Assembly (NCBI GenBank): GCA_023388055.1
Contig: JAEWGW010000006.1
Span: forward strand, 73,065 to 137,064
Length of the DNA stretch: 64,000 bases
Direction: 5' to 3'
Origin: Bacillota bacterium
Lineage (GTDB): Bacteria > Bacillota > Bacilli > Paenibacillales > NBRC-103111
Numbering within the stretch: the stretch's first letter is position 1; each line of letters opens with the position of its first letter. A program made the translations under genes and the position numbers. Shown here piece by piece: positions 44,184 to 52,755 of this stretch. A model generated the notes under the pieces. It had not been told where the DNA came from and did not search any database. It saw only the letters and a program-made list of their open reading frames with translations.

Positions 44184-45804
44184 GTGGAAGGAAATCAGCA
44201 TCTGCGTGGTAGATGATACACGAAGCGTAGTGGAAGGCCTGAAGGCTATGGATTGGCAGGCGGAGGGCATTATTATGGCAGGCACAGCGGCAAACGGAGA
44301 GGATGGGCTGGAGCTGATTAAGGAGAAGAAGCCCGACATCGTCATTACGGACATCCGCATGCCCCGGATGGACGGGCTGGCCATGCTCCGGTCCGTTCTG
44401 GAGCTGCAGCATGCCTGCAAGATTATATTAATCAGCGGTCATACCGACTTTGAATATGCCAAGGAAGCCGTGCAGCTGGGGGCGTTTGATTTTGTGGTCA
44501 AGCCCTTCACAGAAGAGGATATTCTGGAGACGATCCGCCGGGCCAAGGAGCAGATTGAGGAGGAGCGGTCCCGGCTTTTATCTGTCCGTGAGATGGAAGG
44601 GAAGCTGCGGGAGAGCATTCCCCTTCTCCAGCAGGAATATCTGGGACTCGTGGTCCGGCACCGCACGACATGGGAGCGTACAGCCCGCAGGTGGGAGTTT
44701 CTCGAGATCCCTCTTGACCCTGCCGTCCTGTGTGTGATGGCTCTGGAGATTGACCGGATACAGGAGCATTCAGCGGATATGTCGGTGAATGAGGTTGAAC
44801 TGATGCGCTTTTCCCTGCAGAATATTGCCGAGGAAACCTTGCGGGAATATACGAAGTGCATTGTTTTCCGGTTTAGTATGAACCGGTTTGTGGCCGTTCT
44901 GAATGTCCCCACCGAAGAGGACAACCCGGCTCCTTGGGCGGAGGCCATCTGCAGGAACATTGAACGGTTTACCAAATTTACTGTTTCAGTTGGTGTCGGC
45001 GGCGGCGTCAGAGATATTAGCGGGCTGCCGGAATCTTACATTCAAGCGGTTCAGGCTCTTTCTTATCATCTGTTCACGGAGGGCAATGGGGCCATCGGAT
45101 ATACCCAACTGCTCCGTACGGACCGTCAGGCTCCCCTAGCGCTGGAGCAAAAGGACGAGCTGCTCCTGTCACTGCGCTCCGGCAACGGTGAGCGGGCATC
45201 GGCTCTGCTGGACGATATGGCCAACAGCCTGCAGCAGATGCTGCCCAGACCTCATCCGGATTATTTGCTGAGTCTGTATGAAGAGCTGGCTTCCTCCGCC
45301 ATCCGGACCTTTTATGAGCTGGTTCCGCTGCAGAAGCTTCAGCCTCTGGTGGACCACTTCCAAAGCCAGCGCCCGGGCCTGCCCCTTGCCGCGTTGGAGC
45401 AGCTGATTCAGTCCTTGTGCCGGGAGGGGGCGGAGCTGGTCAGGCTGCATCATCTGTCTGAAGGGCAGGCCGTTATTTATCGAAGCATCGATTACATCAG
45501 AAACCATCTGGACAAGGAGGTCCGGGTTAGTGAATGCGCGGCCTGGGTTCACTTGAGCCCCAGTTATTTTTCCGGCCTGTTCAAGAAGGTTACGGGAATG
45601 ACCGTCACCCAGTTCGTCACGGCCGAGCGTATCGCCAAGGCTAAGGAAATGCTGATCAGCGGCTTCCAGGTTCAAGAGGTGGCATCTGCATTGGGCTATG
45701 AGGAGCGCCGGTATTTCAGCGAGGTATTCAAGAAAATGACAGGCAAGACCCCCTCGGAATTTCGGGAAAGCTACCATCCAGAGGCTCCGGGGCAACAGGA
45801 CTAG
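44176..45804 (+). CDS. YesN-type response regulator, AraC family output
   Basis: The 542-residue protein has an N-terminal receiver with Asp13-Asp14, phosphoacceptor Asp59 in VITDIRMP and the lysine of VVKPF, a long linker domain (about 130-430), and a C-terminal pair of AraC-type helix-turn-helix motifs (about 435-535; HLSPSYFSGLFKKVTGMT, VASALGYEERRYFSEVFKK). It overlaps its kinase gene. Its probable target is the importer operon starting 130 bp downstream. Confidence 0.9.
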   Translation: MFKWKEISICVVDDTRSVVEGLKAMDWQAEGIIMAGTAANGEDGLELIKEKKPDIVITDIRMPRMDGLAMLRSVLELQHACKIILISGHTDFEYAKEAVQLGAFDFVVKPFTEEDILETIRRAKEQIEEERSRLLSVREMEGKLRESIPLLQQEYLGLVVRHRTTWERTARRWEFLEIPLDPAVLCVMALEIDRIQEHSADMSVNEVELMRFSLQNIAEETLREYTKCIVFRFSMNRFVAVLNVPTEEDNPAPWAEAICRNIERFTKFTVSVGVGGGVRDISGLPESYIQAVQALSYHLFTEGNGAIGYTQLLRTDRQAPLALEQKDELLLSLRSGNGERASALLDDMANSLQQMLPRPHPDYLLSLYEELASSAIRTFYELVPLQKLQPLVDHFQSQRPGLPLAALEQLIQSLCREGAELVRLHHLSEGQAVIYRSIDYIRNHLDKEVRVSECAAWVHLSPSYFSGLFKKVTGMTVTQFVTAERIAKAKEMLISGFQVQEVASALGYEERRYFSEVFKKMTGKTPSEFRESYHPEAPGQQD

Positions 45805-45850
45805 GGGGATATTTCCATGTCTGACGAAAGTAGAATCGTATCCCTGAATA

Positions 45851-45893
45851 GTGGGGTTACCCCACTCCCTTCCCGAAGAAGAGGCCGTATAAT
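45851..45893 (+). promoter_or_regulatory. Palindrome and -10 element upstream of the binding protein gene
   Basis: GTGGGG-TTA-CCCCAC (45851-45865) is a perfect palindrome centred about 41 bases before the predicted start point. TATAAT lies at 45888-45893 and the -35 is poor, a layout typical of promoters that need an activator; the adjacent AraC-type regulator is the obvious candidate. Confidence 0.5.
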
Positions 45894-45935
45894 CAAGTTG
45901 TAAAGAAGCCATTCAACAAAAAAGGGGATATGCAC

Positions 45936-47309
45936 ATGTGGAAAAAAGCCATCGGTTTGAGCCTTGGCGTTGCCTTGGCAGCAGGAGGACTAGCCGGATG
46001 CGGAGGAAATGACACCAAGAGTTCGGCTGGAAGCACCGCTCCTACGGCCGGCCCGAAGAAGATTGTCAAATACTGGACCGATGACCGTCATGACCAAGAG
46101 TATATCAAGGAACTGATTGCCAAGTTTAATTCCACCAATAAGGATAATATTGAGGTGGAGCTGACCGTTCTTTCGGAAAACTTCGCCCAAAGCGTGGATG
46201 TTGCCTTTGCAGGCAATCAGGCGCCTGATGTGCTCCGGCTGAAAAGCGTCAATACGGAAACCTTCTTCAAAAAAGGCTACCTTGCTCCGTTGGACTCTTA
46301 TATGAATGATGAACTGAAGGCCAAATTCAAGGATTTGCTGATCGACAAGGTTAACACGTTCGACGGCAAGCTGGTATCCCTGCCTAATACAGGCCTGACC
46401 CTGCGTCTTGTATACAACCAGGAGCTGTTCGAAAAAGCGGGCATCGCCAAACCTCCGGCCTCCCTGCAGGAAATGGTGGACGACGCCAAGAAAATTACCG
46501 ACATGGGCAAGAAGGATGGCATCTACGGCTTTGCCCTGAATTTTAAAAGCCCCAAAAGCGCCTTCGACCGTTCTGTCCGGGAAATTCTTTCTCTCAGCGG
46601 CTACCAAGGCCTGGGCTTTGATTTGAAAACCGCCCAGTTCGATTTCGGACCTTACTCAGAGGTCATGAAGTACTTTAAGCAAATGAATGACAACGGCAGC
46701 ATTCTGCCCGGCGCCGCCAACTTGGATATCGATCCCATGCGCGCACAGTTCGCTGCTGGAAAAATCGGTATGTACCTGAGCTTCTCCACGGAGCCCGGTG
46801 TGTACACCGATCAATTCCCGACCAAAATCAAATGGGCAGGAGCTCTTGCACCCACACTGGACGGCACCATCAAAGGCACCTCGGAGATCGTTTCCGCCGG
46901 CACCTGGCTGGGCATCACCAGCAAAGCCTCTAACCCGGATGCAGCTTGGACATTCATGAAGTCTATGTATGCCGATGACATCCTGACCACCTATCATGAG
47001 AAGGGCTTTGGTATTGCGATCATACCGAGCATTGCAGCCAAGGCGAAGAAGCCTGAGATCGTTGGTATGGACGGCTTCCTGGTAGGCAAGTATGATTCCA
47101 TGTGGCCGGTATCCCCCAATGTAACCCCAGAGGGCGCCAGCTATGCGGATACCTTCTTAAAGTACATGCTGACCGGAGGGGACCCGGCCGCCATCGCCAA
47201 GGATTTGAACACCCGTTATAACGCTGCCTTGACCAAAGCGGTCGAGAAGGGTGATGTGAAGGTTAGCCCCAACCCGTCCTTCGACCCTGCCAAGCTGCAG
47301 AGCAAATAA
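45936..47309 (+). CDS. Carbohydrate ABC importer, solute-binding lipoprotein
   Basis: The 457-residue protein has a lipoprotein signal with lipobox LAGC (Cys22), a Gly/Ser/Thr-rich linker, and a family 1 extracellular solute-binding fold (KIVKYWTDDRHDQEYI start, FAAGKIGMYLSFSTEPGVY, GTWLGITSKASNPDAAWTFMK). ATG 45936 has AAGGGGATA at suitable distance; ATG 45930 would be too close. The carbohydrate ligand cannot be read from sequence. No ATPase gene is present, so the importer likely shares a general MsmK/MsmX-type ATPase. Confidence 0.9.
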   Translation: MWKKAIGLSLGVALAAGGLAGCGGNDTKSSAGSTAPTAGPKKIVKYWTDDRHDQEYIKELIAKFNSTNKDNIEVELTVLSENFAQSVDVAFAGNQAPDVLRLKSVNTETFFKKGYLAPLDSYMNDELKAKFKDLLIDKVNTFDGKLVSLPNTGLTLRLVYNQELFEKAGIAKPPASLQEMVDDAKKITDMGKKDGIYGFALNFKSPKSAFDRSVREILSLSGYQGLGFDLKTAQFDFGPYSEVMKYFKQMNDNGSILPGAANLDIDPMRAQFAAGKIGMYLSFSTEPGVYTDQFPTKIKWAGALAPTLDGTIKGTSEIVSAGTWLGITSKASNPDAAWTFMKSMYADDILTTYHEKGFGIAIIPSIAAKAKKPEIVGMDGFLVGKYDSMWPVSPNVTPEGASYADTFLKYMLTGGDPAAIAKDLNTRYNAALTKAVEKGDVKVSPNPSFDPAKLQSK

Positions 47310-47355
47310 TACATTCCTTAACAAAACATTCGAAACGCATGCATTTAAAACGGTT

Positions 47356-47400
47356 CAAAAAGGGGCGGTCGGCGCACTTGTGGACGAACGCTCCTTTTTT
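47356..47400 (+). terminator. Partial terminator (attenuator) between binding protein and permeases
   Basis: AAAAAGGGGCG pairs with CGCTCCTTTTTT across a 21-base loop, ending in a T-run. It probably lowers permease expression relative to the lipoprotein. The rest of 47401-47517 holds a 13-bp direct repeat, CAACTCAAAACTT, at 47420-47432 and 47489-47501. Confidence 0.7.
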
Positions 47401-47517
47401 GCACCCTAATAACGCTATACAACTCAAAACTTAGACTATGCTTACGAAGCGAGTTTTTCGACAACGCAGCTTCGCTTAGCGTAGCGTTCAACTCAAAACT
47501 TTTAGGAGGAAAAGAAG

Positions 47518-48414
47518 ATGTCCAAATGGACCCGCCTTCGGGAAAATACTCTGTTTCTTTTCCCCAGCACCATCCTGACTCTGACTCTCGGTATCTATCC
47601 GCTGTTCTGGGTGCTGCGATATATGTTCTATGATTATGCGGGCTACGGCGACGCGCTGTTCGTCGGTTTTGAAAATTTCGGGCGGCTCTTCCGGGATATG
47701 GAGTTCTGGCATTCCGTCCAAAACACCTTTGTCTACGCCGGGGGCAAGCTTATTCTCACCATTCCGTTGTCCCTGCTGCTGGCGGTTATCTTGAACGGCA
47801 AGCTCCGCGGCCGTGGTTTTCTGAGAGCTGTTTACTTCATGCCTACTGTGATTAGTACCGCCGTTATCTCCGTTGTCTTTTACATCATCTTCAATTCCTA
47901 CAACGGCATGGTCAACCAGCTCCTCATGAAGTACCATATTATTGACGCGCCTGTGGACTGGCTCGGTACCAAATTGGCCATGGTCACAGTGATTATCCTG
48001 GCCGTCTGGGGAGCAGTGGGCAATTACATGCTGCTATTCCTGGCCGGATTGCAAAACATCCCCGCCGACCTGTACGAAAGTGCCTCCATTGACGGCGCCA
48101 ACGGTTCGCAAAAATTTTGGTACATTACGGTTCCCATGCTGGGACCTGTTATGCAGATGATTATCATGCTGGCTATTATTGCGTCGCTGAAGGGCTACGA
48201 AAGCATCATGGTTATGACAGAGGGCGGTCCCATCGGGAAAACCGAGGTTATGTATCTGTACCTGTATAAGCTGCTGTTCCCGGTATCCACCGGCTCCGCT
48301 GTTATCCAGCAGATCGGCTACGGCAGTGCCGTGGCGTTTGCAACCGCCATTATCGTCGGTGCAATAACCATGCTTTATTCCTACCTCAGCAAGAAAATGA
48401 ACAACATGTTTTAG
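47518..48414 (+). CDS. Carbohydrate ABC importer permease, MalF/UgpA type
   Basis: The 298-residue protein has six predicted transmembrane helices and the EAA-like loop ESASIDGANGSQKFWYITVP that contacts the ATPase. It lacks the long extra N-terminus of MalF, as is usual for Gram-positive sugar permeases. TTAGGAGGAAAA precedes ATG 47518. Confidence 0.92.
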   Translation: MSKWTRLRENTLFLFPSTILTLTLGIYPLFWVLRYMFYDYAGYGDALFVGFENFGRLFRDMEFWHSVQNTFVYAGGKLILTIPLSLLLAVILNGKLRGRGFLRAVYFMPTVISTAVISVVFYIIFNSYNGMVNQLLMKYHIIDAPVDWLGTKLAMVTVIILAVWGAVGNYMLLFLAGLQNIPADLYESASIDGANGSQKFWYITVPMLGPVMQMIIMLAIIASLKGYESIMVMTEGGPIGKTEVMYLYLYKLLFPVSTGSAVIQQIGYGSAVAFATAIIVGAITMLYSYLSKKMNNMF

Positions 48415-48430
48415 AAGGGAGCGGGTTTAT

Positions 48431-49300
48431 ATGAATACGAAGCAAAACTCGGCTCCGAAGGTTGCCGGAGCGCTCCGGCTGCTGGGCCATCTTCTCAAGT
48501 GGGCGTTTTTGCTGGCTACGTTGCTATTGACAGTGTTTCCAGTGTTGATGACGATCTTTGGTTCGCTGAAAACCAATGCCGAGCTGATGAGTGGAGGCAA
48601 TCTTCTGCCCCAGACATGGCAATTCCATAACTATATTGAAGCTTGGCAGCAAACCAACTTTGCCCGTTATACATGGAACAGTGTTTTCTTAAGCATCACC
48701 TCTACCATCGGCACACTTTTGGTGGCCGCCATGGGCGCTTATGTAGTGGAACGGCGGGAATTCCGCGGCAAGTCCCTGTACGTGGGTATGCAGGCTGCCA
48801 CGATGTTCATTTCCGTCGGCGCTGTTGTGCTGCGTCCCCAGTTTGACTTGATGGTACTGCTGAATCTGAACAAAACCCTGTGGGGGGTTGTGCTGATTCT
48901 GGTCAGTGCCCATGCCAGCACCTTCTTCATCCTTCGGAGCTTCCTGAAGTCCATCCCGAAGGAGCTGGATGAAGCGGCCATGATCGACGGGTCCAGCTTT
49001 ACCCGCAGCTTTTTCGTCATTATTTTGCCGCTGTTGACACCGGGCTTGGGCGTCTCCGGCCTGTTCGCCTTCCGCCACGCGTGGAATGAATACATCCTGC
49101 CGCTGGTATTTACAATGACCAATCCCCAAATGCAGACTCTGACGGTAGGCCTTGCCAACCTGCGGTACGGCTCCTCCGCCGCCATGCAGATCCATCTCAT
49201 GATGGCCGGCGCCTGTCTGTCCATTCTCCCCATGCTGGTGGTCTATGTTCTCGCCAACAAATCCTTCATGCAGATGAATGCAGGCTCGATCAAAGGGTAA
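48431..49300 (+). CDS. Carbohydrate ABC importer permease, MalG/UgpE type
   Basis: The 289-residue protein has six predicted transmembrane helices, the MalG-type loop DEAAMIDGSSFTRSFFVIILP and the end MQMNAGSIKG, typical of CUT1 second permeases. It is 16 bp after its partner and ends the importer operon before a terminator. Confidence 0.92.
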   Translation: MNTKQNSAPKVAGALRLLGHLLKWAFLLATLLLTVFPVLMTIFGSLKTNAELMSGGNLLPQTWQFHNYIEAWQQTNFARYTWNSVFLSITSTIGTLLVAAMGAYVVERREFRGKSLYVGMQAATMFISVGAVVLRPQFDLMVLLNLNKTLWGVVLILVSAHASTFFILRSFLKSIPKELDEAAMIDGSSFTRSFFVIILPLLTPGLGVSGLFAFRHAWNEYILPLVFTMTNPQMQTLTVGLANLRYGSSAAMQIHLMMAGACLSILPMLVVYVLANKSFMQMNAGSIKG

Positions 49301-49332
49301 AAAATGAACCGCCAATCGGCGGCAAACAACAG

Positions 49333-49358
49333 GACTGCCTGACGAAGGCAGTCTTTTT
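49333..49358 (+). terminator. Terminator of the importer operon
   Basis: GACTGCCT (49333-49340) pairs with AGGCAGTC (49346-49353), loop GACGA, followed by a T-run. A CCGCC-AAT-CGGCGG hairpin lies just upstream. Confidence 0.9.
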
Positions 49359-49470
49359 GGCGTTACAACGGGGTTTCAAGGTGGAGCGAGGCTGGTAGCA
49401 CCTGCCCTAAAAACATGCTATCCTAAATGAACAAGCAGCAAGACTTCAACGTACGAAAGGGGAAGGGCCC

Positions 49471-49893
49471 TTGAACCGCGATTTTATATCCATCCCGGCG
49501 ATGGAGGGGGAATTGAAGCTCTCCCACAAAAAGCAGGGTTATGGCTATACCGTCACTACCCGGGAGTTCATCATTCAAAAGCCCCATGCCAATTATTATT
49601 TACAGCTGTCGGATATTTTCAGTATTCTTCCTTCCGATCCATATGGTTTAAAGCCTCTGCGGCATCTCCCCGAATGGCCGGAGCAAGCAGGGCTGGTCAG
49701 TGTGGCGCCGGGCTCGCGCCATTACCGGATTATGGTGCGGCGGGCTGTGCTTCATAACCGCAGCGGCATGCGGAATTTGGCATCCTGCGATTTTATTCTG
49801 CCCTTGGACGAGCGGATGTTCCGGGCCCTCGTGTCCTGGTCGGGTCTGGACCCCATCGGCGGCGGGCCTGACGCTTACCACGGGGGAGGCTGA
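49471..49893 (+). CDS. Uncharacterised protein upstream of gluQRS
   Basis: I do not recognise this 140-residue soluble protein. It is beta-rich (KQGYGYTVTTREFIIQ, HYRIMVRRAVL), with an aromatic/Pro-rich middle (ILPSDPYGLKPLRHLPEWPE). It begins at TTG 49471 after AAAGGGGAAGGG. A weak extended -10 (TGCTATCCT, 49416-49424) may be its promoter. It ends eight bases before gluQRS and is likely co-transcribed with it. Confidence 0.65.
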   Translation: MNRDFISIPAMEGELKLSHKKQGYGYTVTTREFIIQKPHANYYLQLSDIFSILPSDPYGLKPLRHLPEWPEQAGLVSVAPGSRHYRIMVRRAVLHNRSGMRNLASCDFILPLDERMFRALVSWSGLDPIGGGPDAYHGGG

Positions 49894-49900
49894 TCCCGTT

Positions 49901-50863
49901 ATGGTCAGAGGAAGGTTTGCGCCTACGCCATCCGGACTTCTGCATTTGGGAAATGCGGCTGCCGCACTTTTGGCTTGGCTGCAGATATGTGCCCTGGACG
50001 GCGAATTTGTTCTGCGTATTGAAGACATCGATGGCCCCCGTTCGAAACTGGAATTTGCTGAGCGGATTCCGGAGGATCTGCGGTGGCTGGGTCTGGATTG
50101 GGAGGAGGGGCCGGATACGGGCGGGCCTTATGGCCCTTACATACAGAGTCAACGTTTGGATGTTTATGCGGAGGCCCTGGACGGATTGGACAGGATGGGG
50201 TACACGTATCCGTGTTATTGCAGCAGGGCGGAGCTGGCGGCCATCGCCAGTGCGCCACACGGGTTGGCTTCCGAGGGGCCGGCTTATCCGGGAATATGCA
50301 GAAAGGCAAGCAAGGAGGTGCTGGCGGAGAAGGCTTCGCGCAAAGCTCCATCCATCCGGTTTGAGATACCGGCGGAGCCGCTGGTGTTTGTGGACGAAGC
50401 GGTTGGGGTACAGCATGTGCCTGCAGGAGCAGGAGGAGACTTTATCGTCAAACGGGCAGACGGTATTCTTGCCTACCAGCTGGCGGTTGTGGCTGATGAT
50501 GCTGCTATGAACATCACGCATGTGCTGCGCGGATACGATCTGCTGGATTCTACACCGCGGCAGATTTGGCTGTATGAGGCTTTAGGGTGGCAGATTCCCC
50601 GGTTTGCCCATGTGCCCTTGCTGCTGGGACCTGACGGCAGCCGCCTTGCCAAGCGGCACGGAGGAATAACATTAGCGGATATGCGCCAAAGACAAATCAG
50701 GCCCGAAACGGTCATTGGCCTTATCGCTCATGCGTATGGCCTGGTGGACCGTTTCGAGCCTGTTGCCGCCAAGGAGCTGATTCCCTTGTTTTCGCTGGAT
50801 GCCCTTCCCAAGGAAGCGGTCCGGCTGGCAGAGAAGGATTTGGCGGCAGTTACCTCCGTATAA
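49901..50863 (+). CDS. gluQRS: Glutamyl-Q tRNA(Asp) synthetase
   Basis: This class I synthetase paralogue attaches glutamate to queuosine in tRNA(Asp). The 320-residue protein has GRFAPTPSGLLHLGN in place of HIGH and the KMSKS-type loop LAKRHGGITL, diagnostic for GluQRS, plus zinc-type cysteines (CYC...GIC) and no anticodon-binding domain. ATG 49901 follows GGGGGAGG. It converges on the aminotransferase gene with 12 bp between stop codons. Confidence 0.92.
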   Translation: MVRGRFAPTPSGLLHLGNAAAALLAWLQICALDGEFVLRIEDIDGPRSKLEFAERIPEDLRWLGLDWEEGPDTGGPYGPYIQSQRLDVYAEALDGLDRMGYTYPCYCSRAELAAIASAPHGLASEGPAYPGICRKASKEVLAEKASRKAPSIRFEIPAEPLVFVDEAVGVQHVPAGAGGDFIVKRADGILAYQLAVVADDAAMNITHVLRGYDLLDSTPRQIWLYEALGWQIPRFAHVPLLLGPDGSRLAKRHGGITLADMRQRQIRPETVIGLIAHAYGLVDRFEPVAAKELIPLFSLDALPKEAVRLAEKDLAAVTSV

Positions 50864-50875
50864 CCTAAAGGTATG

Positions 50876-52096
50876 TCAGCTCATGGTGGCGGCTTCGGTT
50901 CCGGTAAGGCTTCGGCAGCGGATATAGGCCCGCTTGAGGCGCAGCATTCCCTCCCGGATAACCGCGGGGGCGGAATGGCTGAAGTTCAGGCGGATGGTCC
51001 GGCTGCCCCGCCCGTCCGTATGGAAGCCTGTTCCCGGCACAAAAGCGACACCCTCCTCTACAGCCAAACGGAGTAATGTCCCCATATCCACTTCTCCGGG
51101 CAATTCCAGCCACAGAAACATTCCGCCCTTGGGGGTGCGGAAGGTAATTTCGCCAAAGGCGGGATCGGTACGTAGAACCTCCAGCATGGCCTGCATCCGG
51201 GCGGCATATTCCAAACGGATGCGCCGGATGTGCCCATCCAGATCGAATGTCTTCAGAAGCTCTGCCAAGGCTGCCTGATCCAAGCAAGAGGAGTGGAGAT
51301 CGGCGGTTTGTTTGGCTTTGGCCAGCTGGCGGATCACCGTTTCATCCGCTGCTGTCCAGCCAATGCGCAAGGCGGGAACCACCGTTTTGGAGAAGGTGCT
51401 GGTGTAGATCACACCCGGGAAGCCGGCTGCATCCGCCAAGGCCTTAAGGGAGGGAGGCAGGGCTTCCGCTTCGAAGCTGAGCTCACCGTAAGGGTCGTCC
51501 TCCAGGATCATGGTTTCGTAACGGGTGCAGAGGGCCAAAACCTCTTGGCGGCGTTCCAGGCTCCAGATGGCACCGGTGGGATTGGCGAAGGTGGGGATAA
51601 GGTATAGCAGCTTAGGCTGATGGTCACGCAGGGCGGCCTCCAACAGATCGGGGCGGATGCCGTCCTCATCCGTGTCCAAACCCAGTATGGTAGCGCCGGA
51701 GCTTTGGAATACCTGGAGCGCCGCCAGATAGGTGGGGTTTTCGGTAATGACCAGATCGCCAGGCTCCAGGAGAATCCGGGCAGTCAAATCGATGCTTTGT
51801 TGGGAGCCGGAGGTGATGAGCAGTTGGTCGGGGGAGGCTTGGATCCCTTTTCCGGTGAGGCGCTGGGACAGCAGCTGGCGGAGCTCCGGCCAACCCTCTG
51901 TCAGCCCGTATTGCATTACGCGCCGGTCTGTGAATACGCGGGAGAAGGCGCTTTTTAGTTCTTCTGCAGGAAATAGCTCCTCAGCGGGCAGCCCGCCGGA
52001 GAAGGAGATAATGTCCCGGCCTTGGGTCAGCTTGAGAATATCCCGCACAGCGGAGGAGGTAAACCGGGACATGCGGGATGCAAAACGGAATTCCAT
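50876..52096 (-). CDS. PLP-dependent aminotransferase (fold type I, 2-aminoadipate/MocR-like catalytic type)
   Basis: The 406-residue protein has the ISFSGGLPAEELFP opening, TSGSQQSIDL, PTFANPTG, DDPYGEL, the PLP-lysine segment STFSKTVVPALRIGW and the Arg of GRGSRTIRLNFS. These fit 2-aminoadipate/aromatic aminotransferases of the LysN/AadAT group, related to MocR regulators but without the GntR DNA-binding domain. AGGAGTGAT precedes the ATG at 52096. Expression starts at a dyad-rich promoter (52173-52230), implying tight control. Substrate is not predictable. Confidence 0.87.
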   Translation of the reverse strand: MEFRFASRMSRFTSSAVRDILKLTQGRDIISFSGGLPAEELFPAEELKSAFSRVFTDRRVMQYGLTEGWPELRQLLSQRLTGKGIQASPDQLLITSGSQQSIDLTARILLEPGDLVITENPTYLAALQVFQSSGATILGLDTDEDGIRPDLLEAALRDHQPKLLYLIPTFANPTGAIWSLERRQEVLALCTRYETMILEDDPYGELSFEAEALPPSLKALADAAGFPGVIYTSTFSKTVVPALRIGWTAADETVIRQLAKAKQTADLHSSCLDQAALAELLKTFDLDGHIRRIRLEYAARMQAMLEVLRTDPAFGEITFRTPKGGMFLWLELPGEVDMGTLLRLAVEEGVAFVPGTGFHTDGRGSRTIRLNFSHSAPAVIREGMLRLKRAYIRCRSLTGTEAATMS

Positions 52097-52172
52097 GGCA
52101 TAATCACTCCTAAGGGTAGATAAACAGAATGGGTCTTGTACTTGACATTGGTTGTTAATGCTGAGTTTGTTA

Positions 52173-52230
52173 ATGCTACTAATGTAGCATACGACTGTTG
52201 CTAAGGCAACATAAATATGATGCTATAGCA
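52173..52230 (-). promoter_or_regulatory. Promoter with stacked operator dyads for the aminotransferase
   Basis: On the minus strand TTGCCT (52204-52209) and TACATT (52181-52186) have a 17-bp spacer. The perfect dyad TGTTGC-TAAG-GCAACA (52196-52211) covers the -35 and ATGCTAC-TAAT-GTAGCAT (52173-52190) covers the -10. TGCTATAGCA (52221-52230) is a further palindrome upstream, and TTGTTAATGCT is directly repeated at 52152 and 52167. Confidence 0.65.
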
Positions 52231-52281
52231 ACAATTGGGTGAGGCTGGATGAGAGCTGGTGGGAGAGGCGAGGAGGTTGGG

Positions 52282-52417
52282 GTTGGAGTAACTTTGGCAC
52301 CAGTTCGTTATGGAAAAACCAAGCTCTAGTTGGAGTAACTCTGCCGTTCGTTATGGAAAAACCAAGCTCTAGTTGGAGTAAATCCGGCACCGTTTGTAAC
52401 GAAAAAAACGAGGTCTA
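52282..52417 (+). repeat. Three tandem diverging repeats of 43-47 bp
   Basis: Units at 52282-52328, 52329-52371 and 52372-52417 each start GTTGGAGTAA and run through GTTCGTTATGGAAAAACC to AAGCTCTA; the third has diverged. No coding frame explains them. They fill part of the 659-bp gap before the response regulator gene. Confidence 0.85.
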
Positions 52418-52464
52418 CTTTGTCCCCCGGCGCAAGTTTGTGGTGTTATTGATCTGCTGATTTT

Positions 52465-52647
52465 TAACGGACACAAGCGCGCTTATTTTGGCGTATTTGC
52501 TTGTTTTGAAAAGCTAACGGAAGCAGGAGCCGCTATTTTCCTAGGGGAGTGAGCTTTATGGGTAAAATGAGGCTAATAAGCGCTGTGGTGTCCGTTGCAT
52601 ATTAGGAAGAGGCGATTTTGGCGAAATAACGTCTGTGGTGTCCGTTG
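52465..52647. repeat. 183-bp four-arm dyad element, copy C (variant arms)
   Basis: Direct arms start TAACGGACAC at 52465 and TAACGGAAGC at 52515, each ending in TATTT. Inverted arms end TGTCCGTTG at 52597 and 52647. Offsets 1, 51, 133 and 183 are identical to copies A and B although the arm sequence differs after TAACGGA. Confidence 0.82.
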
Positions 52648-52706
52648 GCTGATGCTCAGGGACTGGGTGCTAAGTAGTTGGAGTGCTAATCCCAGCTAAG
52701 CAGCCT

Positions 52707-52733
52707 GCTACAACTTCCTATATCAGTTGTTGC
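52707..52733 (+). promoter_or_regulatory. Inverted repeat upstream of the response regulator gene
   Basis: GCTACAACT (52707-52715) and AGTTGTTGC (52725-52733) form a nine-base inverted repeat with one mismatch, just before the ribosome-binding site. It may be an autoregulatory site or a leader hairpin; no clear promoter hexamers are visible near it. Confidence 0.35.
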
Positions 52734-52755
52734 TACTCGAGGAGGGGAGTTTACC

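Noticed and set aside
47408..47506. Mobile element or third repeat family before the permease genes
   Set aside because: Only a 13-bp direct repeat and partial pairing (AAGCGA/TCGCTT) are visible; no fixed geometry like the 183-bp elements.
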